Positions 1 through 9,729 of a stretch of 64,000 bases of DNA are shown here, piece by piece (positions within the stretch are counted from its first letter, which is position 1; each line of letters starts with the position of its first letter). The stretch comes from Mycolicibacterium helvum (GTDB lineage: Bacteria > Actinomycetota > Actinomycetes > Mycobacteriales > Mycobacteriaceae), in NCBI RefSeq assembly GCF_010731895.1, contig NZ_AP022596.1, positions 1,798,001 to 1,862,000 of the forward strand, read 5' to 3'. A program made the translations under genes and the position numbers. The notes beneath the pieces are model-generated. The model was not told the DNA's origin. It worked only from the letters and a program-made list of their open reading frames with translations, and did no database searches.

Positions 1-2
1 CC

Positions 3-266
3 ACGGGCAACCGTGGCATTCCGCCCTATGCCTGGGACGAGGACCCGGCCACCGCGACGCCCGAAGTGCCACTGCGGATGGTCGCCCCGCAGCTGATGAC
101 CCGCCTCTTCGATCTGACGATCGAAGCGACCGAAGAAGCGATCGTGAACGCGTTGACCTCCGCCACCACGATGACTGGACACCACGGCATGACCGCATAT
201 GCGCTCGACCACAACCTGTTTCGCGATTCCCTCACGCCGACCCAGCAACAAATCCGTCGATCATAG
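3..266 (+). CDS. P1 family peptidase (S58/DmpA-like), C-terminal end only
   Basis: Only the last 87 residues lie in the window; the reading frame is open from base 3 to the TAG at 264-266. Segments TGNRGIPPYAW and EAIVNALTSATTMTG resemble the C-terminal part of DmpA/L-aminopeptidase-D-esterase enzymes (peptidase family S58), self-processing N-terminal-nucleophile hydrolases that release N-terminal residues from peptides and amides. The catalytic serine region lies outside the window. The APC permease gene starts 8 bases downstream, which suggests a peptidase-plus-amino-acid-transporter operon. Confidence 0.75.
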   Translation, partial: TGNRGIPPYAWDEDPATATPEVPLRMVAPQLMTRLFDLTIEATEEAIVNALTSATTMTGHHGMTAYALDHNLFRDSLTPTQQQIRRS

Positions 267-274
267 GAGCCCCG

Positions 275-1690
275 GTGACAGAACGAACGATCCCAGCACA
301 GGGCCGCCGCCTGACCGGAAGGCTCGGTACCGCCGGCATCGTCTTCATGGTCATCGCGGCCGCCGCGCCGTTGACCGTCATCGGGGGCAACATGCCGCTG
401 GCGATGGGCATCGGAAACGGGGCGGGTGCTCCAGTGGGCTTTCTGATCGCGGCGCTGGTGCTGCTGCTCTTCAGCATCGGCTTCGTGGCCATGACACCGT
501 ACGTTCCCGAGGCCGGCGCCTTCTTCTCCTATGTGACCGTGGGCCTTGGTCAGCGCATGGGCAAAGGGATAGCGGTGGTCGCACTCATCGCCTACACCGC
601 CATCCAGGTGGGAATCTACGGCTATATCGGGTGGGCAATGGCCGATACCGTCGGCTTCTATCACGGCCCTGAAATCCCTTGGCCCATATACTCATGCGCA
701 GTTCTCGCGATCGTCGCAGTGCTGGGTTACCGCCACATCGAACTCAGCGCCAAAGTTCTCGGCGTCGCCCTCGTTCTCGAGATCGGCATCGTCGTGCTGC
801 TCGACCTCGCGATCGTCTCGAGTCCCGGCCCCGCGGGCCTGACCCTGGCCCCGTTCCAGCCCGACGTCTTCACCCACGGGGCATTGGGTATCGCCGTTCT
901 CTTCGCACTCACCGGTTTCATCGGTTTCGAGGCCACCGCGGTGTTCCGCGACGAGGCCCGCGACCCCGCGCGGACCATCCCCCGGGCGACGTACGCAGCC
1001 GTCCTCATCATCGGCGCCTTCTACGCGCTGACCTGCTGGGCCTTCGTCGTCGCGGTGGGTCCTGACCAGGTCGCCGCCGTCGCGCAGCACACCCTCGCCG
1101 GCGACGGCAACATGTTGTTGGACACGACCGAGGCAAGCCTTGGCCGCCTGGGTCGGGACGTCGTCAACGTCTTGCTGCTGACCAGTCTCTTCGCCTGTGT
1201 GTTGTCCTTTCACAACGTCATAGCCCGCTATCAGTTCGTGCTCGCCGGAAAGGGCTTGCTTCCCGACCGGCTCGCGACCGTGCATCCGCGGCACCACTCC
1301 CCAGCGTTCTCCTCGCTGGTGCAGACCGTCACGGCCGCGCTTATCCTCGGAATCCTCGTTGCCCTCAGGATCGATCCCCTGGTCGGAGTCTTCGGTTCGA
1401 TGGCCGGAGTGGCGACCGTCGGCATGGTGCTGCTGATGACGGTCACGTCAGTAGCTGTCCTCACCTACTTCGTGCGCCATCGCGAACAGGCCGGCGGACG
1501 TACCTGGCAGACTCGCATCGCACCGGTACTGGCCTGTCTCGGCTTGCTGGCCAGCATGTGGCTGGTACTGACGAACTTCACGCTCGTCACGGGCGGCAGC
1601 GCGGCGCTCAGCACGGTGCTGGCGGCCGTCCCGTTCGTCGGGCTTCTCCTTGGCGCCCTGGTATGGCGACCGGGCACGGTCGATATCTGA
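275..1690 (+). CDS. APC superfamily amino acid permease
   Basis: This 471-residue protein is strongly hydrophobic, with about 12 predicted membrane segments. The N-terminal sequence has the layout of the APC amino acid/polyamine permeases: GTAGIVFMVIAAAAPLTVIGG as TM1, then a glycine-rich TM2, and FIGFEATAVFRDEARDPART as the conserved loop after TM6. It probably imports an amino acid or amine into the cytoplasm by cation-coupled transport; the substrate cannot be read from sequence. The GTG start at 275 has AGGAG about 6 bases upstream (265-269) and follows the peptidase stop by 8 bases, so the two are likely co-transcribed. Length is normal for the family. Confidence 0.85.
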   Translation: MTERTIPAQGRRLTGRLGTAGIVFMVIAAAAPLTVIGGNMPLAMGIGNGAGAPVGFLIAALVLLLFSIGFVAMTPYVPEAGAFFSYVTVGLGQRMGKGIAVVALIAYTAIQVGIYGYIGWAMADTVGFYHGPEIPWPIYSCAVLAIVAVLGYRHIELSAKVLGVALVLEIGIVVLLDLAIVSSPGPAGLTLAPFQPDVFTHGALGIAVLFALTGFIGFEATAVFRDEARDPARTIPRATYAAVLIIGAFYALTCWAFVVAVGPDQVAAVAQHTLAGDGNMLLDTTEASLGRLGRDVVNVLLLTSLFACVLSFHNVIARYQFVLAGKGLLPDRLATVHPRHHSPAFSSLVQTVTAALILGILVALRIDPLVGVFGSMAGVATVGMVLLMTVTSVAVLTYFVRHREQAGGRTWQTRIAPVLACLGLLASMWLVLTNFTLVTGGSAALSTVLAAVPFVGLLLGALVWRPGTVDI

Positions 1691-1934
1691 AACCGCCCAG
1701 CGCGCAGAGTTACTTGACACGAACGTATCTCGGCGGCCGGCGGATCACGCCAGACGCGCCTCTCAAGAATCCGAAACTCAACGGCGGCGTGGATTTCCGA
1801 GAATGTGTCCCCGTTTTTCCATCGCCCGGCACGGGTTCGTCACTGACGCCGATTTTTGACGAAACCGTCAGAGTTTGACCGCAACTTGGACCAACTGCCA
1901 GACACATCGGGCAGGTCACGCTACCTATAGACGA

Positions 1935-4019
1935 ATGGGAGCAGCGGCGCATGTGGGTCGGGTCGGCGGGTTAGCGGTAGCACTGGGGATCGGGGTCGCG
2001 ATCGTCTCCGGAGCGGGACAGGCCGCAGCCGCCCCGTCGGATTCGTCGTCGTCCTCGTCCACCGCCCATCACGCCGGCTCGGCCCGCACCTCACCGGCCG
2101 CGCGAACCAAGACCGATTCGGCCACGGCAAGCAAGGTCGCGCAGCCGGTAGCCGTTCGGCCCGCCTTGGTCCGGGTCGGCGCGACAGGTGCGGTCACCAA
2201 AGCGCGTTCGGCGGTCGATGACAGTCCCGCGACCCCCGCCGACAACCCGGTGACGCTGGCGCTGGCGGCAGCATCCCGCCGGGAGTCGGTGGCCCCCACC
2301 CAGCGCACGCTCGCCACGCCCGCGACTCAGGCCACCGCCGCCGTCGCGCCCGCCACCCCCTCAGACGTCGTAGCGATCCCACAAACTCCTCCGCTGGCGT
2401 TCCTGCAGCACATACCCGTCCTCGGACCGGTCCTGTTCACCCCGATCGTGGCGTTCATCCACCAGATCCCGATCTTCGGTGACATTCTGCATCCGTTGCT
2501 CGGCTACCCGGTCCAGCCCGGCGCATCGCCGAACGCCGCGCAACCGCGGGACGTGAAGGTGGTCTCGTTCGACGGCACCGAAATCTACGTCCATTTCATG
2601 CCGGCCACCGGACTACAAAAGGGCGATCAGGCACCGACCATCTTGGACGGCCCCGGTCTGGGGATGCCCGGCCAGACCAGCATCTACGGCAGCTTCCTGG
2701 ACGGCGTCCTCACCAATGCTCTTGGCATGCCAAGCATCCTGGACCTGCGCAATGCCGGCTACAACGTCGTGACCTGGGACCCGCGCGGCGAATACAGCTC
2801 GGGCGGCACATTGCAGATCGACTCACCGGACTACGAGGCAAAAGACGTCTCGGCGATCATCAGCTGGCTCGCCACCCAACCGGAGGTCGCGCTGGACGGC
2901 GATCCCGCCAACCTCGATCCCAAAATTGGCATGGTGGGCGCTTCCTACGGCGGCGGCATCCAATTGGTAACGGCGGCAACCGATCACCGGGTCGACGCGA
3001 TCGTGCCGACGATCGCGTGGAACAGCCTCAACACCTCTTTGTACAAGGCACAGTCGTTCAAGAGCGGCTGGGGCACGATTCTTGCTGCCGCACTTGTACT
3101 CACGCTCGCTCGAACAAACCCGGCGATCATTCCGGCCACCATTTACGGCGACCTGACCGGAACACTGACGCAGGCGGAGCAGGACCTACTGGCCGAGCGC
3201 GGACCCAACTACCTGCTGGATCAGATCACCGCCCCCACACTGTTCATCGAGGGCACCGTCGACACCTTGTTCACACTGCAGGAAGCCGACGCCAACGCCC
3301 AGGTGCTCATCGACAACGGCATCGACACGAAGGTGTTGTGGTTCTGTGGCGGGCACGGCGTGTGCACCAACGATCTGTTCAACACCGGCGGCACGCTGAT
3401 CGAGAAACGCACCCTCGCATGGCTCGACCGATACGTCAAGGGCGATACGACGACCTCGACCGGTCCTCAGTTCGAGTGGGTGGACCAACGGGGCCAATAC
3501 CTTTCGTCGGCGTCCTATGACCTCACGCCGGGCGAGCCGGTCGTCGCGTCCAGCACCAAAGCCCGGGTCCTGCACCTGGTGCCGTTCCTGGGGGCCGGCG
3601 GGTTACTCAGAGTGCTGCCCATCGGGTCGTCGCCCGCGATCAATGCACTGAACCTCACGACACCTGCTGTCACGACGACCACCTATGTCGTGGGTGCGCC
3701 GCAGCTCAGCTTCACCTACTCGGGTACGGGCAGCGGGAACCACCTCTACGCCCAGCTCGTCGACAACTCCACCGGCCAGGTGCTCGGCAACCAGGTCACC
3801 CCCATTCTCGTGACGCTGGACGGAACGGAGCGCACGGTGAATGTTCCACTGGAGATGGTGGCGCAGACACTCAAGCCCGGCCAGAAGGTGACGCTGCAGT
3901 TGTTCTCCTCGTCCGCCTCGTACCGGGCAGTCGGGGCGCTGGGTGAGGTCACCGTGTCGAACATCGAGCTGTCACTGCCCACCGTGGACCCGTCGACGGT
4001 TTCCGTGGATTCGGTCTAA
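1935..4019 (+). CDS. Secreted alpha/beta hydrolase, CocE/NonD (S15-like) type
   Basis: The protein has 694 residues from the ATG at 1935; an upstream in-frame TTG at 1875 would add 20 residues that do not look like a leader. Residues 1-33 form a signal peptide of the mycobacterial VGRVGGLAVALGIG type, followed by a Ser/Thr/Ala-rich linker to about residue 145. The hydrolase core has the nucleophile elbow GASYGGG (Ser337), with likely acid Asp443 (EGTVDT) and His474 (CGGHG). The last ~120 residues look like the beta-sandwich C-terminal domain of the X-Pro dipeptidyl-peptidase/CocE family. It is presumably exported and cleaves an ester or peptide bond; the substrate is unknown. It is convergent with the MFS gene 7 bases away. 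Confidence 0.8.
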   Translation: MGAAAHVGRVGGLAVALGIGVAIVSGAGQAAAAPSDSSSSSSTAHHAGSARTSPAARTKTDSATASKVAQPVAVRPALVRVGATGAVTKARSAVDDSPATPADNPVTLALAAASRRESVAPTQRTLATPATQATAAVAPATPSDVVAIPQTPPLAFLQHIPVLGPVLFTPIVAFIHQIPIFGDILHPLLGYPVQPGASPNAAQPRDVKVVSFDGTEIYVHFMPATGLQKGDQAPTILDGPGLGMPGQTSIYGSFLDGVLTNALGMPSILDLRNAGYNVVTWDPRGEYSSGGTLQIDSPDYEAKDVSAIISWLATQPEVALDGDPANLDPKIGMVGASYGGGIQLVTAATDHRVDAIVPTIAWNSLNTSLYKAQSFKSGWGTILAAALVLTLARTNPAIIPATIYGDLTGTLTQAEQDLLAERGPNYLLDQITAPTLFIEGTVDTLFTLQEADANAQVLIDNGIDTKVLWFCGGHGVCTNDLFNTGGTLIEKRTLAWLDRYVKGDTTTSTGPQFEWVDQRGQYLSSASYDLTPGEPVVASSTKARVLHLVPFLGAGGLLRVLPIGSSPAINALNLTTPAVTTTTYVVGAPQLSFTYSGTGSGNHLYAQLVDNSTGQVLGNQVTPILVTLDGTERTVNVPLEMVAQTLKPGQKVTLQLFSSSASYRAVGALGEVTVSNIELSLPTVDPSTVSVDSV

Positions 4020-4026
4020 CCAAGAC

Positions 4027-5247
4027 CTACAACTGTGGATCACCCTTGCGGACGTAAAGCCGGGCCAGCGCGAACTGCGCGATAGCGAAAACCCCCAACA
4101 CACCGCCCACGATCCCGAACGCCCCGTATACGCTCGCGCCCGATGAAAATGCGCCGCCCACAGCGCTATTGATGCCTACCGACACGGCCGTCCGGCCGAA
4201 CTCCGATGCCGCCGTGACACCGCCGGCGTGTTCGAGCGGGGTCAACTCCTGACGCCAGCGGGTCAGGACCAGCCGGGCGCACACATTGCTGACACCGAAC
4301 ACGAACACCGCCACGACCATGATCGGCAGGTTCACCGGCATCCAGCCCACCGCGAGAACCAACGTTCCCAGCGCCCCGCCGACCACCCAACCGATCCCCG
4401 TTTTCTTGTGCCGTGTCACCGTGTACAGCAGCGCGCCGGCAACGCCACCCAGTGCGAACGCCGACCCGATGTGACCGACGGCGGCAGGGTGATGAAGCAG
4501 CCCCTTGGCAAAGAACGCACTGAGGATCTTGCGGAGTTCGTAGAGGTGGAACAGCATCAGCCCGACGACGACGAGCAGCAGATAGGGGTGGGCGACAATG
4601 TATTTCACCCCTTGCCAGGATCCTCCGTGCGGTTTGACGTCGGCAGCAGCCACCGGCGCCATCGTTGTTTTCGGGATCAGCAGATAGCACGCCGCCGAGA
4701 CGACGAATCCGATCGGGATCACGATGTGCGGGACGATTCCGTCCGCCCAGACCATCAGTCCGCCGAGCATCAACGGCCCGGCCACCGCCCCCACCTCGAA
4801 GGCCACTTCGTAGCGAGAGTTGATCCGGTCCAACAGATCTCGGCGGTGTCCGACCAGTTCGAGGGGAACGGTGTGAATCGCGGTGTCCACATACCCTCGG
4901 ACCAGTGCCTCGACCGTGTAGAGCCCCATCACGACGGGCAGGGTGGCGAACCCGAAGGCCATCGCGAGTGGGATGCCGGCCAGGATGACGCCGCGCAGGA
5001 GCGTCGAGAACACCAGGACGAGTCGGGCGCCCCACCGGTCGGTCGGCCAACCGCCCAGGAATGTGCCGAGCATGTGGACCCCGGTGCCGAACGCGGCGAA
5101 GAACGCGGCACTGCCTAACGATCCGGAGAGGTCGGCGACCAGCAGCGGCTGTGCCAGATGCACGGCACTGTTGACGATCTGGGTCAGCAGTAAACCGCTG
5201 AGCAACCCGCCGAGCCGGACCGGACTGGTATCGGTATCCAGCCTCAT
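4027..5247 (-). CDS. MFS transporter
   Basis: This is a 406-residue integral membrane protein with about 12 helices. A typical MFS loop between TM2 and TM3, GGWPTDRWGARLVL (a variant of the GxxxDRxGRR motif), lies near residue 65. Many alanine/glycine-rich helices follow, and a charged central loop near residues 195-210 separates the two halves. The substrate is unknown; drug or metabolite efflux is the usual role. The ATG at 5247 lies 4 bases after the stop of the upstream Sap/GAP-like gene, so these two membrane genes almost certainly form an operon. Confidence 0.85.
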   Translation of the reverse strand: MRLDTDTSPVRLGGLLSGLLLTQIVNSAVHLAQPLLVADLSGSLGSAAFFAAFGTGVHMLGTFLGGWPTDRWGARLVLVFSTLLRGVILAGIPLAMAFGFATLPVVMGLYTVEALVRGYVDTAIHTVPLELVGHRRDLLDRINSRYEVAFEVGAVAGPLMLGGLMVWADGIVPHIVIPIGFVVSAACYLLIPKTTMAPVAAADVKPHGGSWQGVKYIVAHPYLLLVVVGLMLFHLYELRKILSAFFAKGLLHHPAAVGHIGSAFALGGVAGALLYTVTRHKKTGIGWVVGGALGTLVLAVGWMPVNLPIMVVAVFVFGVSNVCARLVLTRWRQELTPLEHAGGVTAASEFGRTAVSVGINSAVGGAFSSGASVYGAFGIVGGVLGVFAIAQFALARLYVRKGDPQL

Positions 5248-5251
5248 TCGG

Positions 5252-6004
5252 TCAGCGGCCTGGCATGTGGTCGAACGCGTTGTGCGCGACGAAGGCGGCC
5301 GCAGCCAGCAGGAGTACTGCGACGATCCAGCGTCCGTGCACCTTCATGATGCGCTCGTAGCCGTCCTTGATCCGCCCGGCGGCTCCCGGTCGTACGAGCT
5401 CGATGACCGTCGGCGCCAGCGCGGGAATAACTGCGATCACCGCGAACACGACAGCACCGAGCGTGCGTTCGCCACGAGCACCGATCTCCAGGATCTGATG
5501 ACCGGCGGCAATGGCGATCGGGAAGACCTTGGGGTGCAGCCCGCACACCGCGAAGCCCGCCAGTCCGGCGCGGGTAATCCGTTGGCGTGCGGGCAGATCT
5601 GCTTTCGGATCCAGCCCGGGGAAACGTTGGACGAGCCGGGCCCGCAGCTCACTCGGTCGGCGCTCGGGCTTGGACACGTCGGCGATCGGCTTGTGCCGGA
5701 TGGCGCCGAGCGCCCGCCTGACCCCGATTGCCAGCAGTGCGGCCGCGATCAGGATCCGCACGACAAAGCCCGGCCAGGAGGTGTGGTGGGCACTCGACGC
5801 ACCGGGGTAGCCCGTCAGGGCGGCGATCCCCACACCGATACCGGTGGCGAACGCGATACCGGCGACGGCGCCGGCCGCGAAGGCGAACGTCGCCTGTCTG
5901 GGCACCACCTTGTCGCTGGCGACGACCAGTCCCAAGACCAGTGTCTCGGGGCTGAACAACAACGCGAGCGCCAAGGTGGCGATAATGGGTAGGTGTGTGC
6001 TCAC
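5252..6004 (-). CDS. Sap/GAP family integral membrane protein (lipid-addressing type)
   Basis: The protein has 250 residues from the GTG at 6004 (VSTHLPIIATLALALLFSPE). The longer open frame to 6220 has an arginine-rich non-membrane leader and overlaps the neighbouring gene, so it was rejected. Six hydrophobic segments and the pattern PETLVLGLVVASDKVVPRQ are typical of the GAP/Sap family. That family includes the sulfolipid-1-addressing protein and the glycopeptidolipid-addressing protein, which help mycobacterial surface lipids cross or reach the envelope. The coupled MFS gene downstream would fit a lipid or metabolite export pair; this is inference. Confidence 0.7.
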   Translation of the reverse strand: MSTHLPIIATLALALLFSPETLVLGLVVASDKVVPRQATFAFAAGAVAGIAFATGIGVGIAALTGYPGASSAHHTSWPGFVVRILIAAALLAIGVRRALGAIRHKPIADVSKPERRPSELRARLVQRFPGLDPKADLPARQRITRAGLAGFAVCGLHPKVFPIAIAAGHQILEIGARGERTLGAVVFAVIAVIPALAPTVIELVRPGAAGRIKDGYERIMKVHGRWIVAVLLLAAAAFVAHNAFDHMPGR

Positions 6005-6050
6005 GGGCACCGCCGCGCTGGCATGGCCGCAGGTTACCGCGCCGCCCGCA

Positions 6051-7076
6051 CTACCGCGCGGCGCTCTGGGAAAGCTGGCGTGCCACCTCGCCATAGCGTT
6101 CGAAACGCTCGTCGTCACCGAGCGCGTTGTAGAGCACGATGCGGCTCGCCGTTCCCTGGTATCTCGCCGCGAGCGCGGCGGCCAGCCCGTCCCAGGTCGA
6201 TTCGGTGGCGAACACGGCAATGTGGTCGTCGGTGATCTGGGCGGCCATCCCTGCGATATCGCCGGCCTTCTGCCTCTCCCGGATGCGGGCTGTGGTCCCC
6301 TCGAAGCCCGCCTCGTCCCAGATGAACGCGTAGTTGGGCGTACTGCCGTAGAAGCTCATGGAAAATCGCACCCGCTCGCGTTCGGCCGCGCGTTCCTCGT
6401 CGGAGTCGCCGACGATGGTCATCGCCGGCACGATCAACGCGATATCGGCCGGCGATCGGCCTGACTTCGCCGCACCCGCAGCCACTTTCGGCACCACGTG
6501 CCGCGCGATGTACCCGGGCTCGCCGATCGGGTGGACGTGCACGCCGTCAGCCACCTCGCCGGCCATCCGCAGCATCCACGGGTTCACCGCCGCGATGTCG
6601 ACCTTTGGATCGGGCGCCTCGATCGGGCCAGCGCTCCACTGTGGGGTGATGAAGTCCAGGTTGTAGAACTCGCCGTGGTGATCAAGCGTGCCGGTACGAA
6701 ATGCCGAGAAGCAAGCCTTGACGGCCAGCACATAGTCACGCAGTCGCGGACCCGGACGTTCGAACGCCGTGCCGTAGCGCCGCGTGACGTGAGTGCGGAC
6801 CTGGGTGCCCAGCCCCAGCCGGAAGTGTCCGCCGGTCGCTTCCTGCAGTTCCCACGCGGTCGCCGCGGTGATGAATGGACTTCTCGGAAACGCAACGGCG
6901 ACACCGGTCGATAGCTCCAGGCCAGGTGCGGCTTGACCGGCCACCGCGGCGTTGAGATAGGGGGTTCGTCCGGTCTCGGTGAACAGCATTCCCGAGAACC
7001 CGGCGGCCAGCGTGCGCTGCGCCAAGCCGCCGATCTGTCCCAACGGAAGAGCGGTGGTCATGACGTCGACATCCAC
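6051..7076 (-). CDS. F420-dependent LLM class oxidoreductase (MSMEG_2256-like)
   Basis: This 341-residue luciferase-like monooxygenase-fold protein includes GFSGMLFTETGRTPYL, GVAVAFPRSP and GHFRLGLGTQVRTHVTRRY, the last being the conserved loop after the TIM-barrel strand that holds the deazaflavin. Actinobacterial members of this subgroup use reduced coenzyme F420 for hydride transfer; the substrate is unknown. The ATG at 7076 gives the best family match at the N-terminus (MDVDVMTTALPLGQIG). It lies 46 bases upstream of the Sap/GAP gene on the same strand and may be the first gene of that operon. Confidence 0.8.
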   Translation of the reverse strand: MDVDVMTTALPLGQIGGLAQRTLAAGFSGMLFTETGRTPYLNAAVAGQAAPGLELSTGVAVAFPRSPFITAATAWELQEATGGHFRLGLGTQVRTHVTRRYGTAFERPGPRLRDYVLAVKACFSAFRTGTLDHHGEFYNLDFITPQWSAGPIEAPDPKVDIAAVNPWMLRMAGEVADGVHVHPIGEPGYIARHVVPKVAAGAAKSGRSPADIALIVPAMTIVGDSDEERAAERERVRFSMSFYGSTPNYAFIWDEAGFEGTTARIRERQKAGDIAGMAAQITDDHIAVFATESTWDGLAAALAARYQGTASRIVLYNALGDDERFERYGEVARQLSQSAAR

Positions 7077-7181
7077 CGAACGAATGGTAACTGGCGCGTG
7101 GAAACGCCATCCGCGGACTCATCCTGGCCCTAGTCTGTGATACGGCTGTGGAATAACTGGAAACGGATCGGGGACAACGAC

Positions 7182-8834
7182 GTGGCGACGATCAAGCAGG
7201 TATGTCTGGGAGTTGCGATCGCCGGCGTGGTCGCCGGCACCGGCTCGGCGGTCGCGACCGCCGTAGCTGCCGCCGACTCGGGTTCCCCGGATTCAACGGG
7301 TGCGTCCGCGTCTTCGAGTTCGCCGTCGTCGTCAGCCACCACCCGGTCGCGCAAGCCGGCGCAGAAGGCCGGTGCCGGCGTCACGGGGCCCCGCCGCAGC
7401 GGCACGGTCAGCACGTCAACGCCCGCGGAGTCGGTGGCCAAACCGACCGCACGGCGGACCATCACACCGATGAAACTCGCAGCTGCACTGTCCCTTCCGG
7501 CGCCGCTTCCCGCACCGGCGCTGCCGCTGGCCCCGGCCGGCAGCGTCACCACCGGCAACTCCTACCGCGCCGCCCGCAGTGCCGGCACAACGGTCTTATC
7601 GGTCACCAACAACGTCGCCGATCCGACCAACGTCCATGTGCTGGTGATCGGGGTCGACGGCACCAACCTGCGCCGGGTCCTGGCCGGCGACAACCCGAAT
7701 TTTGACGCGTTGATGGGCAACAGCGTCACTGGGGTCGCGAGCATCGTCGGCCACACCACGATCTCCAACCCGTCGTGGACCGCCATCCTGACCGGCGCGT
7801 GGGACAACCAGACCGGCGTGATCAACAACATCTTCACGCCCGACACCTATATGAAGTGGCCGACGGTGTTCAACCAGCTCGAGCACTTCAATTCCGCGAT
7901 TGACACCATGGTGATCGCCGACTGGGATGTGATCACCGATATCGGCCAGGCCGGGCAGTACCCAGTCGACACATATTCGCTTGTCCCGCAGGTTCCCGGC
8001 GACACCAACTGGTCCCTGACCGATGCCGAGGTGACCGCGCAGACGGTTGCGGCGATCGGGAGCGGCGACCCGCCGAACTTCCTGTTCTCCTATCTGGTCC
8101 AGGTCGACGAAGCCGGACATCAATACGGCGGAGCCTCAGCGCAATACGCGGCCGCCATCAACCGGACCGACACCAACATCGGCGCGATCATGGAGGCGAT
8201 CAACAACTCGACCGAGAACTGGACGGTCATCGTCGTCACCGACCACGGCCACCAGCCGCAGGTGGGTTTCGGGCACGGATTCCAGTCGCCCGACGAGACC
8301 TCGACATGGGTCATCGCCAACGGCGCCGGCTTCGACCCGGGCCGGATGAATCTGGCCTATTCGATCGTGGACGTCACGCCCACCATCATGTCCCTATTCG
8401 GCGGGCCGCCGCCGGCGGGCTCCCACGGGGTATCGCTGACCACGCTCGGAAACAGCAACGTACTTCCGGCCGATCTGGATCAGGCGCTCAACGACGCCAT
8501 CGCACGCAACGGGTGGCCCGATATCGCCACCAATGTGGCACTGAGTGTGCGGACCATCTTCGCCAGCATCCCGTACTTCCTGGACGGCGGAATCACCACC
8601 ATCAACGCCACCCTGCAAGGCATCGTGGATCAGAACATCTTCCTGATCAGCCAGCTGGCCGCGGTGTCCGCGGCGGTGGTTCAGGTGCTCGGCAACGTCG
8701 GCGTCTCGGCCACCAGCCTGATCGCCGAACTGGTCGCCTGGATGACCGGGGTGGACATCTTTTCGCAGGGCCATCCGCTGCCTCCGCCATCGGGGGCGGC
8801 CGAGCCGTCGGCGCCGTCCGTGCTGGTGGCCTAA
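7182..8834 (+). CDS. Secreted alkaline phosphatase/nucleotide pyrophosphatase-type phosphodiesterase
   Basis: The open frame begins with a GTG at 7137, but the GTG at 7182 (VATIKQVCLGVAIAGVVAG) gives a proper signal peptide, so 550 residues are assigned. A low-complexity Ser/Ala linker follows the signal. The catalytic domain carries metal and nucleophile signatures of the type I phosphodiesterase/nucleotide pyrophosphatase family: VLVIGVDGTN near residue 150, HTTISNPSWTAILTG (threonine nucleophile region), VDEAGHQYG, and VVVTDHGHQ with paired metal-binding Asp/His. It presumably hydrolyses phosphodiesters outside the membrane. The C-terminal ~120 residues are an extra hydrophobic domain of unknown role. 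Confidence 0.8.
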   Translation: MATIKQVCLGVAIAGVVAGTGSAVATAVAAADSGSPDSTGASASSSSPSSSATTRSRKPAQKAGAGVTGPRRSGTVSTSTPAESVAKPTARRTITPMKLAAALSLPAPLPAPALPLAPAGSVTTGNSYRAARSAGTTVLSVTNNVADPTNVHVLVIGVDGTNLRRVLAGDNPNFDALMGNSVTGVASIVGHTTISNPSWTAILTGAWDNQTGVINNIFTPDTYMKWPTVFNQLEHFNSAIDTMVIADWDVITDIGQAGQYPVDTYSLVPQVPGDTNWSLTDAEVTAQTVAAIGSGDPPNFLFSYLVQVDEAGHQYGGASAQYAAAINRTDTNIGAIMEAINNSTENWTVIVVTDHGHQPQVGFGHGFQSPDETSTWVIANGAGFDPGRMNLAYSIVDVTPTIMSLFGGPPPAGSHGVSLTTLGNSNVLPADLDQALNDAIARNGWPDIATNVALSVRTIFASIPYFLDGGITTINATLQGIVDQNIFLISQLAAVSAAVVQVLGNVGVSATSLIAELVAWMTGVDIFSQGHPLPPPSGAAEPSAPSVLVA

Positions 8835-8871
8835 CCCCTCACGCAGACTCTGGTAGGCCATACTCGCTTCG

Positions 8872-9729
8872 ATGGGTACCTACGCTGTCACCGGCTCGGC
8901 ATCGGGCATGGGAAAAGCCGTCGCGGCGAGGCTGCGAGCCAACGGCCACACGGTGATCGGGGTCGACATCCAGCCGACCGACGTGGTGGAAGACCTCTCG
9001 ACGCCTGCCGGTCGCCGAGCCGCAGCCGAGGCAGTGCGCAGCGCCTGCGGCGGGCGGCTCGACGGCGCGGTGTTGGCGGCCGGACTCGGGCCGACGCCAG
9101 GTCGCGACCAGCCAGCGCAGATCACTCAGGTCAACTATTTCGGTGTCGTGGAGTTGCTGCAGGCGTGGCGGCCTGCCCTGGCCGCCGGTGAGCGGGCGAA
9201 AGTTGTGGTTTTTTCCAGCAATTCGACTACCACCATTCCCGCGATACCCGGGCGCGCGATCCGCGCACTGCTGGCCGGCGACGGCGACAAGGCCGTACGG
9301 ACGTTAAAGCTGTTTGGCCGCGGCGCATCCTCGATGGCCTACGGGGCCTCGAAGGTCGCGGTGAGCCGCTGGGTTCGGCGCCATGCGGTGACCCGCGACT
9401 GGGCGGGGGCGGGAATCCGTCTCAACGCCATCGCCCCGGGGGCCATCCTGACCCCGTTGCTGGAAAAGCAGCTGTCCACCCCGGCCGAAGCCAGGGCGAT
9501 CCACTCGTTCCCGGTGCCGATCGGCGGTTTCGGCGACGCCGGGAAACTCGCCGACTGGGTGGTGTTCATGCTATCCGATGCAGCTGATTTCCTCTGCGGC
9601 AGTGTACTTTTCGTCGATGGCGGCTCCGATGCCTACTTCCGGTCTGACGACTGGCCTGGCCCGGTGCCGGCCCGGCGGCTAGTGCCCTACCTGCGCCGAT
9701 TCACGAGATTCACGAGCTTTACGCAATGA
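8872..9729 (+). CDS. SDR family NAD(P)-dependent oxidoreductase
   Basis: This is a 285-residue Rossmann protein with cofactor motif TGSASGMG near residue 8 and DIQPTD after beta2, the acidic residue favouring NAD(H). The active-site serine region is VFSSNS and the catalytic pair is YGASK (Tyr157, Lys161). The organisation resembles bacterial 3-alpha-hydroxysteroid dehydrogenase-type SDRs, but the substrate cannot be assigned. The stop overlaps the start of the next gene by 4 bases (ATGA), so translation is probably coupled to the chagasin-like lipoprotein. Confidence 0.85.
   Translation: MGTYAVTGSASGMGKAVAARLRANGHTVIGVDIQPTDVVEDLSTPAGRRAAAEAVRSACGGRLDGAVLAAGLGPTPGRDQPAQITQVNYFGVVELLQAWRPALAAGERAKVVVFSSNSTTTIPAIPGRAIRALLAGDGDKAVRTLKLFGRGASSMAYGASKVAVSRWVRRHAVTRDWAGAGIRLNAIAPGAILTPLLEKQLSTPAEARAIHSFPVPIGGFGDAGKLADWVVFMLSDAADFLCGSVLFVDGGSDAYFRSDDWPGPVPARRLVPYLRRFTRFTSFTQ

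Noticed and set aside
4228..5992. Long plus-strand frames opposite the MFS and Sap/GAP genes
   Set aside because: Composition is Arg/Gln/Asp-rich antisense sequence with no domain; the minus-strand proteins have clear membrane folds.
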